Assembly (NCBI RefSeq): GCF_028747205.1
Contig: NZ_CP112880.1
Span: forward strand, 7,351,501 to 7,415,500
Length of the DNA: 64,000 nt
Direction of reading: 5' to 3'
Origin: Streptomyces sp. CA-278952
GTDB lineage: Bacteria > Actinomycetota > Actinomycetes > Streptomycetales > Streptomycetaceae
Part shown: positions 18,016 to 26,079 of the stretch, piece after piece
Position numbering within the stretch: position 1 is the first letter of the stretch
Layout: every line of letters begins with the position of its first letter
Position numbers and translations under genes: made by a program
Notes under the pieces: model-generated
The model's input: the letters and a program-made list of their open reading frames with translations, nothing else
Told to the model about the DNA's origin: nothing
The model's database searches: none

Positions 18016-18075
18016 TCAGACGAGCCAACCCACGAAGTGGACGACGCCGGCAAGCAGGTTGGTCAGGAAGTTCAT
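18016..18075 (-). CDS. 19-residue hydrophobic peptide
   Basis: A tiny gene of 20 codons that ORF finders miss. It encodes MNFLTNLLAGVVHFVGWLV, a short amphipathic/hydrophobic helix. An AAGGAG ribosome-binding site lies 9 nt upstream of the ATG, with no competing frame, and a hairpin follows. I believe near-identical short peptides occur in other Streptomyces genomes, but I cannot check that here. Its function is unknown; a membrane-active or secreted peptide is possible. Confidence 0.5.
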   Translation of the reverse strand: MNFLTNLLAGVVHFVGWLV

Positions 18076-18346
18076 CTGGTCTTTCTCCTTGTACGTGGTG
18101 CATCTGTGGGACTGCGCAGTAGCGGTCTGCAGCCCGTTGACTGCGCTCTGCAATCATCACGCCCCGGACGGGTGAACAGCAACGAATCCCCTGACGATCA
18201 CACGTTCCAGCGAACACCCGATCCCCTGTTCGTGTGTTCTGTATGTCGTGCGTTCTGGTCCGCCCGGGTACGGCGTTCGTGTCGCCGGAGCCGACGCCGT
18301 GGCCGAGCTACCGGCCGTGGCTCGTGCCCCGGGTTAACGTGCCCGC

Positions 18347-19207
18347 ATGGTGAACGAGTCCCCGGACGCCCGGCCCCGTCGCAGACTCCGCCCGACCCGC
18401 CGCGGAAAGGTCGTCCTGGCCGTCGGCGCCCTGCTCGTCGTGTCGGCCGCCGTCCTGATCCCGCTCTCCCTGACCGGATCGGACGAGGGCGGGCCCGAGA
18501 AGGAGCGCCCGCAGGGCACTCTGGTGATCCCCGAGGGCCGTCGTGCCTCGCAGGTGTACGAGGCCGTCGACCAGGCGCTCGACCTGAAGCCCGGCAGCAC
18601 GCGGAAGGCCGCGACGACGGTGGACCTCGCTCTGCCGGCCCAGGCCGAGGGCAACCCCGAGGGGTACCTCTTCCCGGCCACCTATCCGCTGGACGCCGCG
18701 ACCGAGCCCGCAGGCCTGCTGCGTTACATGGCGGACACCGCCCGCAAGCACTTCGGAGCGGACCACGTCACTGCGGGAGCCCAGCGCAACAACGTCTCCG
18801 TCTACGACACGATCACGATCGCCAGCATCGTCCAGGCCGAGGCCGACACCGCGTCCGACATGGGCAAGGTGGCCCGGGTCGTCTACAACCGGCTGCTCAA
18901 GGACATGCCGTTGCAGATGGACTCCACCATCAACTACGCCCTGAAGCGCTCCACCCTGGACACGACGACCGCCGACACCCAGCTGGACAGCCCGTACAAC
19001 AGCTACCGGGCCAAGGGGCTGCCGCCGACGCCCATCGGCAACCCGGGGGAGCAGGCGCTGCGTGCGGCCGTCAGCCCCACGCCCGGCCCCTGGCTGTACT
19101 TCGTTACGGTCGGCCCCGGCGACACCCGGTTCACCGACAGCTACGACGAGCAGCAGAAGAACGTCGAGGAGTTCAACCGCACCCGCGCGTCCGCCGCCAC
19201 GAACTGA
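18347..19207 (+). CDS. MltG/YceG-like endolytic murein transglycosylase
   Basis: A 286-residue protein with one N-terminal membrane anchor (VVLAVGALLVVSAAVLIPL, about residues 24-42) and an extracytoplasmic YceG domain. The family motifs are clear: EGYLFPATYPL, the catalytic glutamate in ASIVQAEAD, MDSTINYAL and YNSYRAKGLPPTPIGNPG. MltG enzymes cut nascent glycan strands and set their length. At 286 residues it is shorter than the usual MltG, lacking most of the N-terminal LysM-like region. It is not next to the aroE/ruvX-type genes where Streptomyces mltG normally lies, so it is likely a second copy. Confidence 0.75.
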   Translation: MVNESPDARPRRRLRPTRRGKVVLAVGALLVVSAAVLIPLSLTGSDEGGPEKERPQGTLVIPEGRRASQVYEAVDQALDLKPGSTRKAATTVDLALPAQAEGNPEGYLFPATYPLDAATEPAGLLRYMADTARKHFGADHVTAGAQRNNVSVYDTITIASIVQAEADTASDMGKVARVVYNRLLKDMPLQMDSTINYALKRSTLDTTTADTQLDSPYNSYRAKGLPPTPIGNPGEQALRAAVSPTPGPWLYFVTVGPGDTRFTDSYDEQQKNVEEFNRTRASAATN

Positions 19208-19229
19208 CGGGCCTCCGCCCGCGGAGCGC

Positions 19230-20426
19230 TCAGCCCCCGGAGACCGGGACGGCGACGACAGCCCCGGCTTCCCGATGCGTCCGTCCGCCGTCGGCTTCCC
19301 GGTCCGTCCGCCCACCGTCGGCCTCCCGGTCCGGCCGCTCCTCGCCGCTCTCCTCGCCCGTCTCCTCCAGCAGCCGCACGACCGACCGGACCGCCGCCCG
19401 GCCCGCGCGGTTCGCGCCGATGGTGCTGGCGGAGGGGCCGTACCCGACGAGATGGACACGCCCGTCGCGTACGGCGCGGGTGTCCTCGGCCCGGATGCCG
19501 CCGCCCGGCTCACGCAGCTTCAGCGGTGCCAGATGGTCCACGGCGGGCCGGAACCCGGTGGCCCACAGGATCACGTCGGCCTCGACGACCCGACCGTCGT
19601 CCCAGGCCACGCCGCTCGGCGTGATCCGGTCGAACATCGGCAGCCGGTCCAGCACCCCCTGCTCCCGCGCCCGCCGTACCGCATCGGTCATCGGCAGCCC
19701 GGTCACGCTGACCACGCTCCGCGGCGGCAGCCCCTTGCGCACCCGCTCCTCCACCATCGCCACGGCCGCCCGCCCCCACTCCTCGGTGAACGGTCCCTCG
19801 CGGAAGACCGGTTCGCTCCGGGTCACCCAGAAGGTGTCGGCCGCGTGCCCGGCGATCTCCATCAGATGCTGCGTACCGGAGGCGCCGCCCCCGACGACGA
19901 TGACGCGCTGCCCCGCGAACTCCTCCGGCCCCGGGTAGTTCGCCGTGTGCAACTGCCGCCCCCGGAACGTCTCCTGGCCCGGGTAGCGCGGCCAGAAAGG
20001 CCGGTCCCAGGTGCCGGTCGCGTTGATCAGGGCCCGCGGGGCGTACGTCCCCTCGGACGTCTCCACCAACAGTCGCCCGCCGCTCCCCTCCCGTACGGCG
20101 CTCACCTCCACCGGGCGGTGGACCCGCAGGCCGAACCGCTCCTCGTACGCGGCGAAATACGCGCCGATCACCTCCGAGGAGGGGCGGTCCGGGTCGGCTC
20201 CGGTCAGCTCCATGCCCGGCAGTGCGTGCATCCCGTGGACCTTGCCGTACGTCAGCGAGGGCCAGCGGAACTGCCACGCGCCGCCCGGCCGGGGCGCGTG
20301 GTCCAGCACGACGAAGCCGACGTCCGGCTCCAGTCCGACGCGGCGCAGGTGGTGGGCGGCGGACAGCCCCGCCTGACCCGCGCCGATCACGACCACGTCC
20401 AGCTCACGCACCCCAGAAATGTTCAC
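19230..20426 (-). CDS. Flavin-containing monooxygenase / NAD(P)-binding oxidoreductase
   Basis: A 398-residue two-dinucleotide-fold flavoprotein. The FAD motif is VVIGAGQAGLSAA at the N-terminus, the NADPH motif is VIVVGGGASGTQHL near residue 170, and the ATG motif is ILWATGFRP near residue 290. This fits the YUCCA/FMO-like or CzcO-type group. The final ~35 residues are a repeat of ADGGRTxREADGGRT, encoded by a tandem ~24-nt DNA repeat at 19,260-19,340, and are probably a dispensable tail. It starts at a GTG with no strong ribosome-binding site; a small open frame ends 7 bp upstream. Confidence 0.75.
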   Translation of the reverse strand: MNISGVRELDVVVIGAGQAGLSAAHHLRRVGLEPDVGFVVLDHAPRPGGAWQFRWPSLTYGKVHGMHALPGMELTGADPDRPSSEVIGAYFAAYEERFGLRVHRPVEVSAVREGSGGRLLVETSEGTYAPRALINATGTWDRPFWPRYPGQETFRGRQLHTANYPGPEEFAGQRVIVVGGGASGTQHLMEIAGHAADTFWVTRSEPVFREGPFTEEWGRAAVAMVEERVRKGLPPRSVVSVTGLPMTDAVRRAREQGVLDRLPMFDRITPSGVAWDDGRVVEADVILWATGFRPAVDHLAPLKLREPGGGIRAEDTRAVRDGRVHLVGYGPSASTIGANRAGRAAVRSVVRLLEETGEESGEERPDREADGGRTDREADGGRTHREAGAVVAVPVSGG

Positions 20427-20433
20427 GCTTCTA

Positions 20434-20802
20434 CTAACTCGTCGGGGGTCCGGGATCTTCCCGGCCCCCGACGAGCAGCACCGCGAGGCTCAGCGCCCCC
20501 CCGGCGACCAGCAGGGGCGCTCCGCCCGGAGCCGTGGCGGGCCGGGACTCCGAGCCGTTCGCGCCCAACAGCGGAGACGCGGGCACGGTCGCCAGCAGTC
20601 CGCGCCGGGCCAGTACGGGGGTGACCCTCTCGCCGAACCAGTACGCCTCCTCCAGAAGAAAGGCGCGGCCGCAGGCATGCGGGGCGCGCCCGTACCCACG
20701 CGTGACGACCGACCGGGAGGCGGCCGACGGGGGCGGCGGAAGGCAGGAGTGACCACGGCGCGCTCGGCGGTCGCGGGGCGGCACGGGGCCGGAGGCGTCC
20801 AT
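20434..20802 (-). CDS. Hypothetical protein with C-terminal membrane segment
   Basis: A 122-residue minus-strand frame ending 7 bp before the monooxygenase start, which would suit co-transcription. The N-terminal part is low-complexity and Arg/Pro-rich. The C-terminal ~40 residues contain a plausible membrane helix (PLLVAGGALSLAVLLVGG) followed by a short charged tail. There is no clear ribosome-binding site and a competing frame exists, so the gene is doubtful; it may be a decayed remnant with only the anchor surviving. Confidence 0.28.
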   Translation of the reverse strand: MDASGPVPPRDRRARRGHSCLPPPPSAASRSVVTRGYGRAPHACGRAFLLEEAYWFGERVTPVLARRGLLATVPASPLLGANGSESRPATAPGGAPLLVAGGALSLAVLLVGGREDPGPPTS

Positions 20803-21088
20803 GCGCCTACGCGACCAACACGACTACGGAAGGGCGAACGACGGGGTACCGCGGGCACAGCAGTGCGGCAGGAGACTGCGGTGGGAACGCTCCGGAAGCC
20901 GCTGGAAGGATGTCAGCAGCCGCGACAGCACCCGGCGGAAGCCACTCGCAGCAGGTTAATGTGACCGCGCGAAGTGAGCAGAGCTGATCGGAACATGTCG
21001 CTGCACGTAGCCATCCGATCGGGACACGGTCAATGACGTCTCGGAGCGTGGACGCGTCATCTCACGCCTGTGGGGCGAGGATGGAGGC

Positions 21089-21499
21089 ATGTCCTCCTCC
21101 TTCACCACCACGGTCCTGAACATCACCACGGGTACGGCCGAGAGCGTCACGGACCTGACGCGCGCGTGCGAAGAGTTCCTCACCCGCACCGCGCCCGGCC
21201 GCGACGGCCTGCTCAACGTCTTCGTCCCCCACGCCACGGCCGGCATCGCCGTACTGGAGACCGGTGCGGGCAGCGACGACGACCTGCTGGCCGCCCTCCA
21301 CCATCTGCTCCCCGCCGACGACCGCTGGCAACACCGCCACGGCAGTCCTGGCCACGGACGCGACCACGTGCTCCCCGCCCTGGTCCCGCCCCACGCCACG
21401 CTGCCGGTGATCGGCGGCAGGCTGGAGCTGGGCACCTGGCAGTCGGTCTGCCTGGTGGAGTCGAGGGTCAGCAACATAGACAACTCTGAGGCATGCTGA
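21089..21499 (+). CDS. yjbQ: YjbQ family protein (UPF0047), C-terminus replaced
   Basis: A 136-residue YjbQ-family protein. Family motifs are present: VPHATAGIAVLE, DDDLLAALHHLLP, HGSPGHGRDHVLPAL and LELGTWQSVCLVE. E. coli YjbQ has weak thiamin-phosphate synthase activity; its physiological role is unclear. The ATG at 21089 follows a GGAGG site. After CLVE the protein ends SRVSNIDNSEAC, whereas the normal Streptomyces ending (LVDTN..DNPDRxVRLSF) is found detached at 43,907-43,967 and, diverged, at 39,788-39,850. The tail was therefore exchanged by insertion of the adjoining island. Only the last ~15 residues differ, so the core fold is probably intact. Confidence 0.85.
   Translation: MSSSFTTTVLNITTGTAESVTDLTRACEEFLTRTAPGRDGLLNVFVPHATAGIAVLETGAGSDDDLLAALHHLLPADDRWQHRHGSPGHGRDHVLPALVPPHATLPVIGGRLELGTWQSVCLVESRVSNIDNSEAC
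21453..21491 (+). repeat. Junction A: yjbQ 5' part / cassette I start
   Basis: The core TGGTGGA (21,453-21,459) within yjbQ is followed by GTCGAGGGTCAGCAAC and then ATAGACAACTCTG. The same right arm recurs at junctions B and C with only a few changes (YAGCAACNTAGACAACTGCGG). It replaces the native yjbQ tail. Confidence 0.7.
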
Positions 21500-21727
21500 C
21501 GAGGGCCTCTTCGGGGCACCTGGTGGACATGGCTGCAATTGCTGGCCATGCGTGACGTTCTCGTCTGCACTCAGGAACGCCTTCAGCGGCAGCGGAGCCC
21601 GTCCCGGCTACCAGCGATGCAAGATGAACCCGAGAGACACCCGTGAACAACGGATGCGTGAGTACCAAACGGTCAGCCATACCTCTCCCCGATATAGCAT
21701 GCCCACCCGCTATTACGCACCAACTCG

Positions 21728-24700
21728 TTACCAGCCACGGACGCGTGTGTCGCGTTCTCTCTCCTCTGCCTCGCGCAGCAACGCCTGCTGTTGTGAGCAG
21801 CCGGCTGCGGCTACCGTCCGCAGCGCAGGGACACGATCGGCCAGAGCGGTGAAGTAGTCGATGAGCTCCAGGTGTATGCGTGAGCGGTCACCTGACCAGG
21901 AACTGTACGAGGCCGCGGCGGCTGCGATCTGCTGCGCGGACACTCCCCGCTCCAGTAGCAGAGGACCGATTTCTTCCAGGGCTGTGTTGCGCTGCTCCTC
22001 CAGGCAGGTGACCAGCCGGCCGGGATCGACTGCGTGCTCGTCGAGCAGCTCTTTGGCCAGCTCGGCGTCCGAATTGATCAGAGGGACCAGAGCACTGGGG
22101 CCGATACGGGGCATACCAATGCACTGGAGAGCCAGCCGCAGCCTGTGCGGGCGGGGCAGGAGAGCCAGGAGATCCTCGCTGCCATGGGGGAGAGGCGAGG
22201 AATACCAGCCTTGGGCAGACATGTCCTGCAGCCGTCGGTCGAACCATCTTTCGAAGGTATCGGCATCGTGCTCGGCCACGTACGCAAGCACGTAGCCCGC
22301 CCTCCACCGGTTGTGCGAGGTAAGACGGTCGATGAGCATGCCCTCAAGAGCACTGCGCCAAGCTGCCCGCCAGGTCTCAGGAAGCGCGAGCCCATGCGCG
22401 GTGCCCACGGCGAAACTGACCGCCGCGCTTGCGGCGACGGCCGGATCGTCATGAACAAGCAGCCGGTGCATGACGTCGTCCGCTTCGCGGCAGAACAGCC
22501 TATCCAGCCAGGGAACGTCCTCGGCCCGCAGCGAAGCGATCACCGTCTCTCCAGCTCGGTCCACCACGCTTCGCGCAAGGACCGCGCTGATGGCGGCGGG
22601 CCGACTGCGCGTGTCCTCGAGGGCGGCCTGCAGCATGGACGGAGGTATCGCGTCCGGAGTCAGCGTGAGCCACTGTGTCAGGGCGACGCCCTGCAGCATG
22701 CGGCACTCCAATGCGGATGCTGCCCGGTACCAGGCTTCCGGATCGGTCATCAGCTCGCCCGTGCGGACAGCGGTCAGATGTCCGGCATCCTCGCCCACCA
22801 GGCTTGCCTGCTCGGCCAGTTTATGAAAACGGGCCACTCCCGCGTCAGGGCCCAGGGCTACCAGTTTTCCCGCCAGTGCCATCGTTCGGGAGTGGACCTG
22901 CTCGGTGGCGGTCTCGACGTCAGAGATGAAGTCGGCGTTTCCCCATTCACAGAAGGACTGCAGATCGGGATCGACATCGAAGACAGGCAGCTCGTACCCG
23001 GCTTCACGGGCACGGTCGTGGATGCTGGCGAGCCCGCGATGTGCACGCAACGCTGTACCTGCGCTGCGCTGCAGCAGCGGGTATAGCGTGTCCAGGATGC
23101 GACGGCCGCCCTCGGCACCGTACCGTGTCTGCTCCGCTGAGACGGCCTCCTGAGAGGAGACGCCCAGCCCAAGACGGACCCAGCCCAGCGCCATCTCCAG
23201 CAGCGCGATCAGCGCGCGCGGTGGGCAGGGCGCCCTGTTCTCAAAGCCCTCATCACTGGTGAGAAGCGGGACCACCTGTTCCCACAGGCCGATCAGCCCG
23301 GCGAGATTATCCGCCGCATCGATTCCGCGAGCGAAGGTGTACGTGTCGTGCGTCCCAGGCTCGGACCAGTTCCCCGACACCTCGACACTGAAGATGCCCG
23401 CCAGAGCCTCGCCCGCCACACACCACTGCTCATCGCTGCTGCAGTGGTCGCGAATCCAGGCGAGTACGGTCCGCAATATACGTGTGCGGATTTCCAGCGA
23501 CGTGCCGAAGTCAGGATCGATGACACCGGCCAAGTCGCTGAGCACGCGCAGCGGATGTAGTGGTGTGGAGTGACGGCGGGGGTTGTCACCCACGGCCATG
23601 GCCAGCAGTCCCGCGATCGCTTCGGGCAGCAGGAACTGACGCGCGCTCTGCACCAGTTGGTTGACCGCAGCATCGCCGAGGAAGCCTGCCTTCACCCCGA
23701 CTGCCCTTTCCGGCTCGTGAAGAGCAGCCAGGACGGACAGGGCGGCGTTCGTTGCGAACTCGGCTGCGGATACATCCAGATTCGCGTACTTCGCGACTAC
23801 GGCGAATGTGCCGGTGTCCCAGATGCTGGCTACCGGCAGCGCTCTAACCCACCGCTCAGCCTCCTCTCGCGCCTGCCGAGAGGAGGGAGCAGCCGCCGCC
23901 GCCACCATCACCGCAGCCGCCAAGTCCAGCCCATGATCAGGGAAAGCGGTCACCAGAGTTGCCCACGGCCGCCGAACCGGGGCAGTGAAGAACCAGCGGG
24001 CCACCAATGCCGGGCACAGGGCGGGCTGCAAGTGCCACACACCGGCGCGGCACTCCACCAGCCCGTTGTGTGCAAGATCTTCCGCCATGCCCGACAACTC
24101 GGCCGGAGCCACTCCGACCACAGACGCGAGGGCGTACAGCGTGTCAGGCGATGCTCCCCCCAGAGCGGCCACGCATGCCAGCGCGTCCAGCACCGTGCGC
24201 GAGGCAGTCGCCTCGCGCAAGTATCTTTCGACTTGCGCCACATGTGCCTTGCCACTGAAAACGTCTTGGCCCTCACCGCCAGCCAGCGACTCGCACAATG
24301 CCAGCGCCCAGCCCGGCCGACCGTCTGCCTGATTGAGCACCGCGGTCCGGGACCGGTACCCGGTGACACCTGCGGACTCCACCAGCTCGTTCATCTGATG
24401 CCGCTCCAGTAGGCCCACCTCGATGACCATGGCCCCGGGGAGCCACTCCTGCACCCTCTCAAGCCGGTCCGGCCAAGTCGTGGTCACCACGGAGAACGAC
24501 AGGCCCGTCTGACGGCGCGCATGCCGGAGAGCACTTACCGAATCAGCATGGGCATGGGCGTCGTCGACGACCACTGCGTGCGGTTTCGTCAGCAGAAGGT
24601 CGTCGTAGAGGTGGTCCAGAGCAGAGGGCTGAAGGTAGACCGCACGGGTGCCCAGCTGACCGGTCAACCGTGTTTTGCCCACCCCTGGAACACCGACGAG

Positions 24701-25312
24701 CACCACGTCCTGGCTGGCGTCGACCGCGCTGGCCAGGGCCTGTGTTTCGTCTGCCCTGCCCACCAGCGACGGGGGAGACGCGACCAGCGGTGGAGTCAGC
24801 GGCTCATCGAGCAGTGCTCCGAGCCGGCCCTCAATGTCCAGCAGACTCCTGCGCCAGGCTGCATCCTGCACCAGCTCGGGAACGAACCATTCCTGGCCGT
24901 AGATGTGGGGAGGGGGCAGGTCTCGGTCCGAGCACAGCTTGTCGAGAGCCCTGCGGGTACGGCCGTTGACCGGCTTAGAACAGGCCACCACCACAAGATC
25001 GACGCGCAGTCCCTCCACCTGCATCCGACGCAGGCCGTTGCGCACGTTGGCAACAGGATCGCCCGTCGTGACCATGAGACGTCCCCGCGCGTCCAGGGTG
25101 TCTCCGTCGAAGGGGAAGTAAATATCTGCGTCACGGCCGAAGTCGTGGCCCTCCTCGACCGCCGACAGCCCCGGGTACCGAGACTTCAGCAGGGCACAGG
25201 CGCACTGCTCAAACTTTCCCGGATGCACAGCTTCACCAAGCGCCTGCCGGACACGTGCTGGAAGATTCACAAATCCATATTCTAGGCATAGTGGACTCTC
25301 CGGGGCGCCCAC
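21728..25312 (-). CDS. STAND/AAA NTPase with nuclease-like N-terminal domain (Avs-like candidate)
   Basis: A 1194-residue protein filling cassette I. Residues ~30-150 resemble a restriction-endonuclease-like fold: FEQCACALLKSRYP, then EEGHDFGRDADIYFP and GRLMVTTGDP. The lysine expected in the PD-(D/E)xK core is replaced by Thr, so catalysis is doubtful. A NTPase module follows, with Walker A GVPGVGKT (207-214) and Walker B HAVVVDDAH (245-253). The rest, about 900 residues, is alpha-helical, suitable for a ligand-sensing array. The layout nuclease - NTPase - long sensor matches antiviral STAND (Avs) proteins, but homology to a named Avs type is not shown. The start is a GTG without a clear ribosome-binding site. 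Codon use is less GC-extreme than in its neighbours, consistent with transfer. Confidence 0.65.
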   Translation of the reverse strand: MGAPESPLCLEYGFVNLPARVRQALGEAVHPGKFEQCACALLKSRYPGLSAVEEGHDFGRDADIYFPFDGDTLDARGRLMVTTGDPVANVRNGLRRMQVEGLRVDLVVVACSKPVNGRTRRALDKLCSDRDLPPPHIYGQEWFVPELVQDAAWRRSLLDIEGRLGALLDEPLTPPLVASPPSLVGRADETQALASAVDASQDVVLVGVPGVGKTRLTGQLGTRAVYLQPSALDHLYDDLLLTKPHAVVVDDAHAHADSVSALRHARRQTGLSFSVVTTTWPDRLERVQEWLPGAMVIEVGLLERHQMNELVESAGVTGYRSRTAVLNQADGRPGWALALCESLAGGEGQDVFSGKAHVAQVERYLREATASRTVLDALACVAALGGASPDTLYALASVVGVAPAELSGMAEDLAHNGLVECRAGVWHLQPALCPALVARWFFTAPVRRPWATLVTAFPDHGLDLAAAVMVAAAAAPSSRQAREEAERWVRALPVASIWDTGTFAVVAKYANLDVSAAEFATNAALSVLAALHEPERAVGVKAGFLGDAAVNQLVQSARQFLLPEAIAGLLAMAVGDNPRRHSTPLHPLRVLSDLAGVIDPDFGTSLEIRTRILRTVLAWIRDHCSSDEQWCVAGEALAGIFSVEVSGNWSEPGTHDTYTFARGIDAADNLAGLIGLWEQVVPLLTSDEGFENRAPCPPRALIALLEMALGWVRLGLGVSSQEAVSAEQTRYGAEGGRRILDTLYPLLQRSAGTALRAHRGLASIHDRAREAGYELPVFDVDPDLQSFCEWGNADFISDVETATEQVHSRTMALAGKLVALGPDAGVARFHKLAEQASLVGEDAGHLTAVRTGELMTDPEAWYRAASALECRMLQGVALTQWLTLTPDAIPPSMLQAALEDTRSRPAAISAVLARSVVDRAGETVIASLRAEDVPWLDRLFCREADDVMHRLLVHDDPAVAASAAVSFAVGTAHGLALPETWRAAWRSALEGMLIDRLTSHNRWRAGYVLAYVAEHDADTFERWFDRRLQDMSAQGWYSSPLPHGSEDLLALLPRPHRLRLALQCIGMPRIGPSALVPLINSDAELAKELLDEHAVDPGRLVTCLEEQRNTALEEIGPLLLERGVSAQQIAAAAASYSSWSGDRSRIHLELIDYFTALADRVPALRTVAAAGCSQQQALLREAEERERDTRVRGW

Positions 25313-25365
25313 AGCCAGGCTGACTCCAGAAGTAGCACTCAGACTCGTTTGAGCGTCAGTGCTGA

Positions 25366-25599
25366 CGGGCGTGGCTCCTTCATCTCGCCTACGAGGGACA
25401 GAAGTTGGACGCCGCTTTTCCTGCGGGCCAGAAGGGGCCGCAGGGCCTCTCCGTCGAGCCTGAGGAGTACGAGCGCGTCGAGCAGGCCGCCCGCCGGCGA
25501 GCGGCGAGTGCAGCTAACCACCGCTGGCGCAGGGACCACATCTTCGTTGCCGGCGCGGAGTTCGCCGCGAGCGGCTCATCCCCGCTCGAGCAGGGGTGA
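25366..25599 (+). pseudogene. Relic of a small gene (copy 1)
   Basis: An open frame with no proper start, downstream of a stop at 25,363-25,365. It reads naturally (LAYEGQKLDAAFPAGQ, then VEPEEYERVEQAARRRAAS, ending RRDHIFVAGAEF and SSPLEQG). A diverged inverted copy lies on the opposite strand just to the right. The first part of the gene appears lost. The family was not recognised. Confidence 0.35.
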
Positions 25600-25780
25600 G
25601 CCGCTCGCAGGCGGCGGTGCCTTCGGGGGGAGCGCGTGGTCCCTGCGAGAGCGGGGCGGCCGTGCACGCCGGCGAGGTCGTCACGGACGTGCGAACCTCT
25701 GAGGGCGACGGGGCTTGCCTGCGGACCGGCCCCGCGCCGCCAGATTGGGAATGGCGTTTCATGATCCACTCCCTGATGCT
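25395..25780. repeat. Long imperfect inverted repeat
   Basis: Two arms diverge from a centre near 25,588. The inner arms GCGAGCGGCTCATCCCC (25,567-25,583) and GGGGTGAGCCGCTCGC (25,593-25,608) pair with one bulge. A perfect 12-bp pair, CGCAGGGACCAC (25,528-25,539) and GTGGTCCCTGCG (25,636-25,647), lies further out, and weaker matches continue to about 25,400 and 25,775. The right arm on the minus strand still encodes RRDH...ASGSPLLERG, like the ending of the relic on the left arm. This is the main content of the stretch 25,313-25,932. A plus-strand frame at 25,596-25,925 also exists but could not be supported as a gene. Confidence 0.5.
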
Positions 25781-25932
25781 GTTCGGGGAACGAGACAAGC
25801 CCGGTTTCTTGAGAGGTGAACCGGGTCTGACCGACTGTTTCATTAGTCGGCGCGGCGGCATCTGCGTCCACGTGCTGTTCGTTCCGAACGACGAGGCGCC
25901 CTACGAGGCACAGTTCAGGGTCTAGGCTCACA

Positions 25933-25990
25933 GTTGTCTTAAGAAAGTTTCGCGGAGTCGAGGGCTAGCAACGTAGACAACTGCGGATCG
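25933..25990 (+). repeat. Junction B: cassette I end / cassette II start
   Basis: The left arm GTTGTCTTAAGAAAGTT (diverged) and core TCGCGGA are followed by the right arm GTCGAGGGCTAGCAAC and GTAGACAACTGCGG. The right arm matches junctions A and C; the left arm matches C, D and E in its first nine bases. Confidence 0.65.
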
Positions 25991-26079
25991 TGCCTATAGC
26001 CGCGGAAAGCGGGTCCTCCTCACAGTCCGACCTCGGCCCATGAGGGGGCCGAAATGCCGCTGTGCTGTTATGTCGTTGG

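Noticed and set aside
25596..25925. Plus-strand frame ending just before junction B
   Set aside because: Its first half lies in the long inverted repeat, where the opposite strand carries the relic; the last ~35 residues look protein-like but there is no ribosome-binding site or recognisable family.
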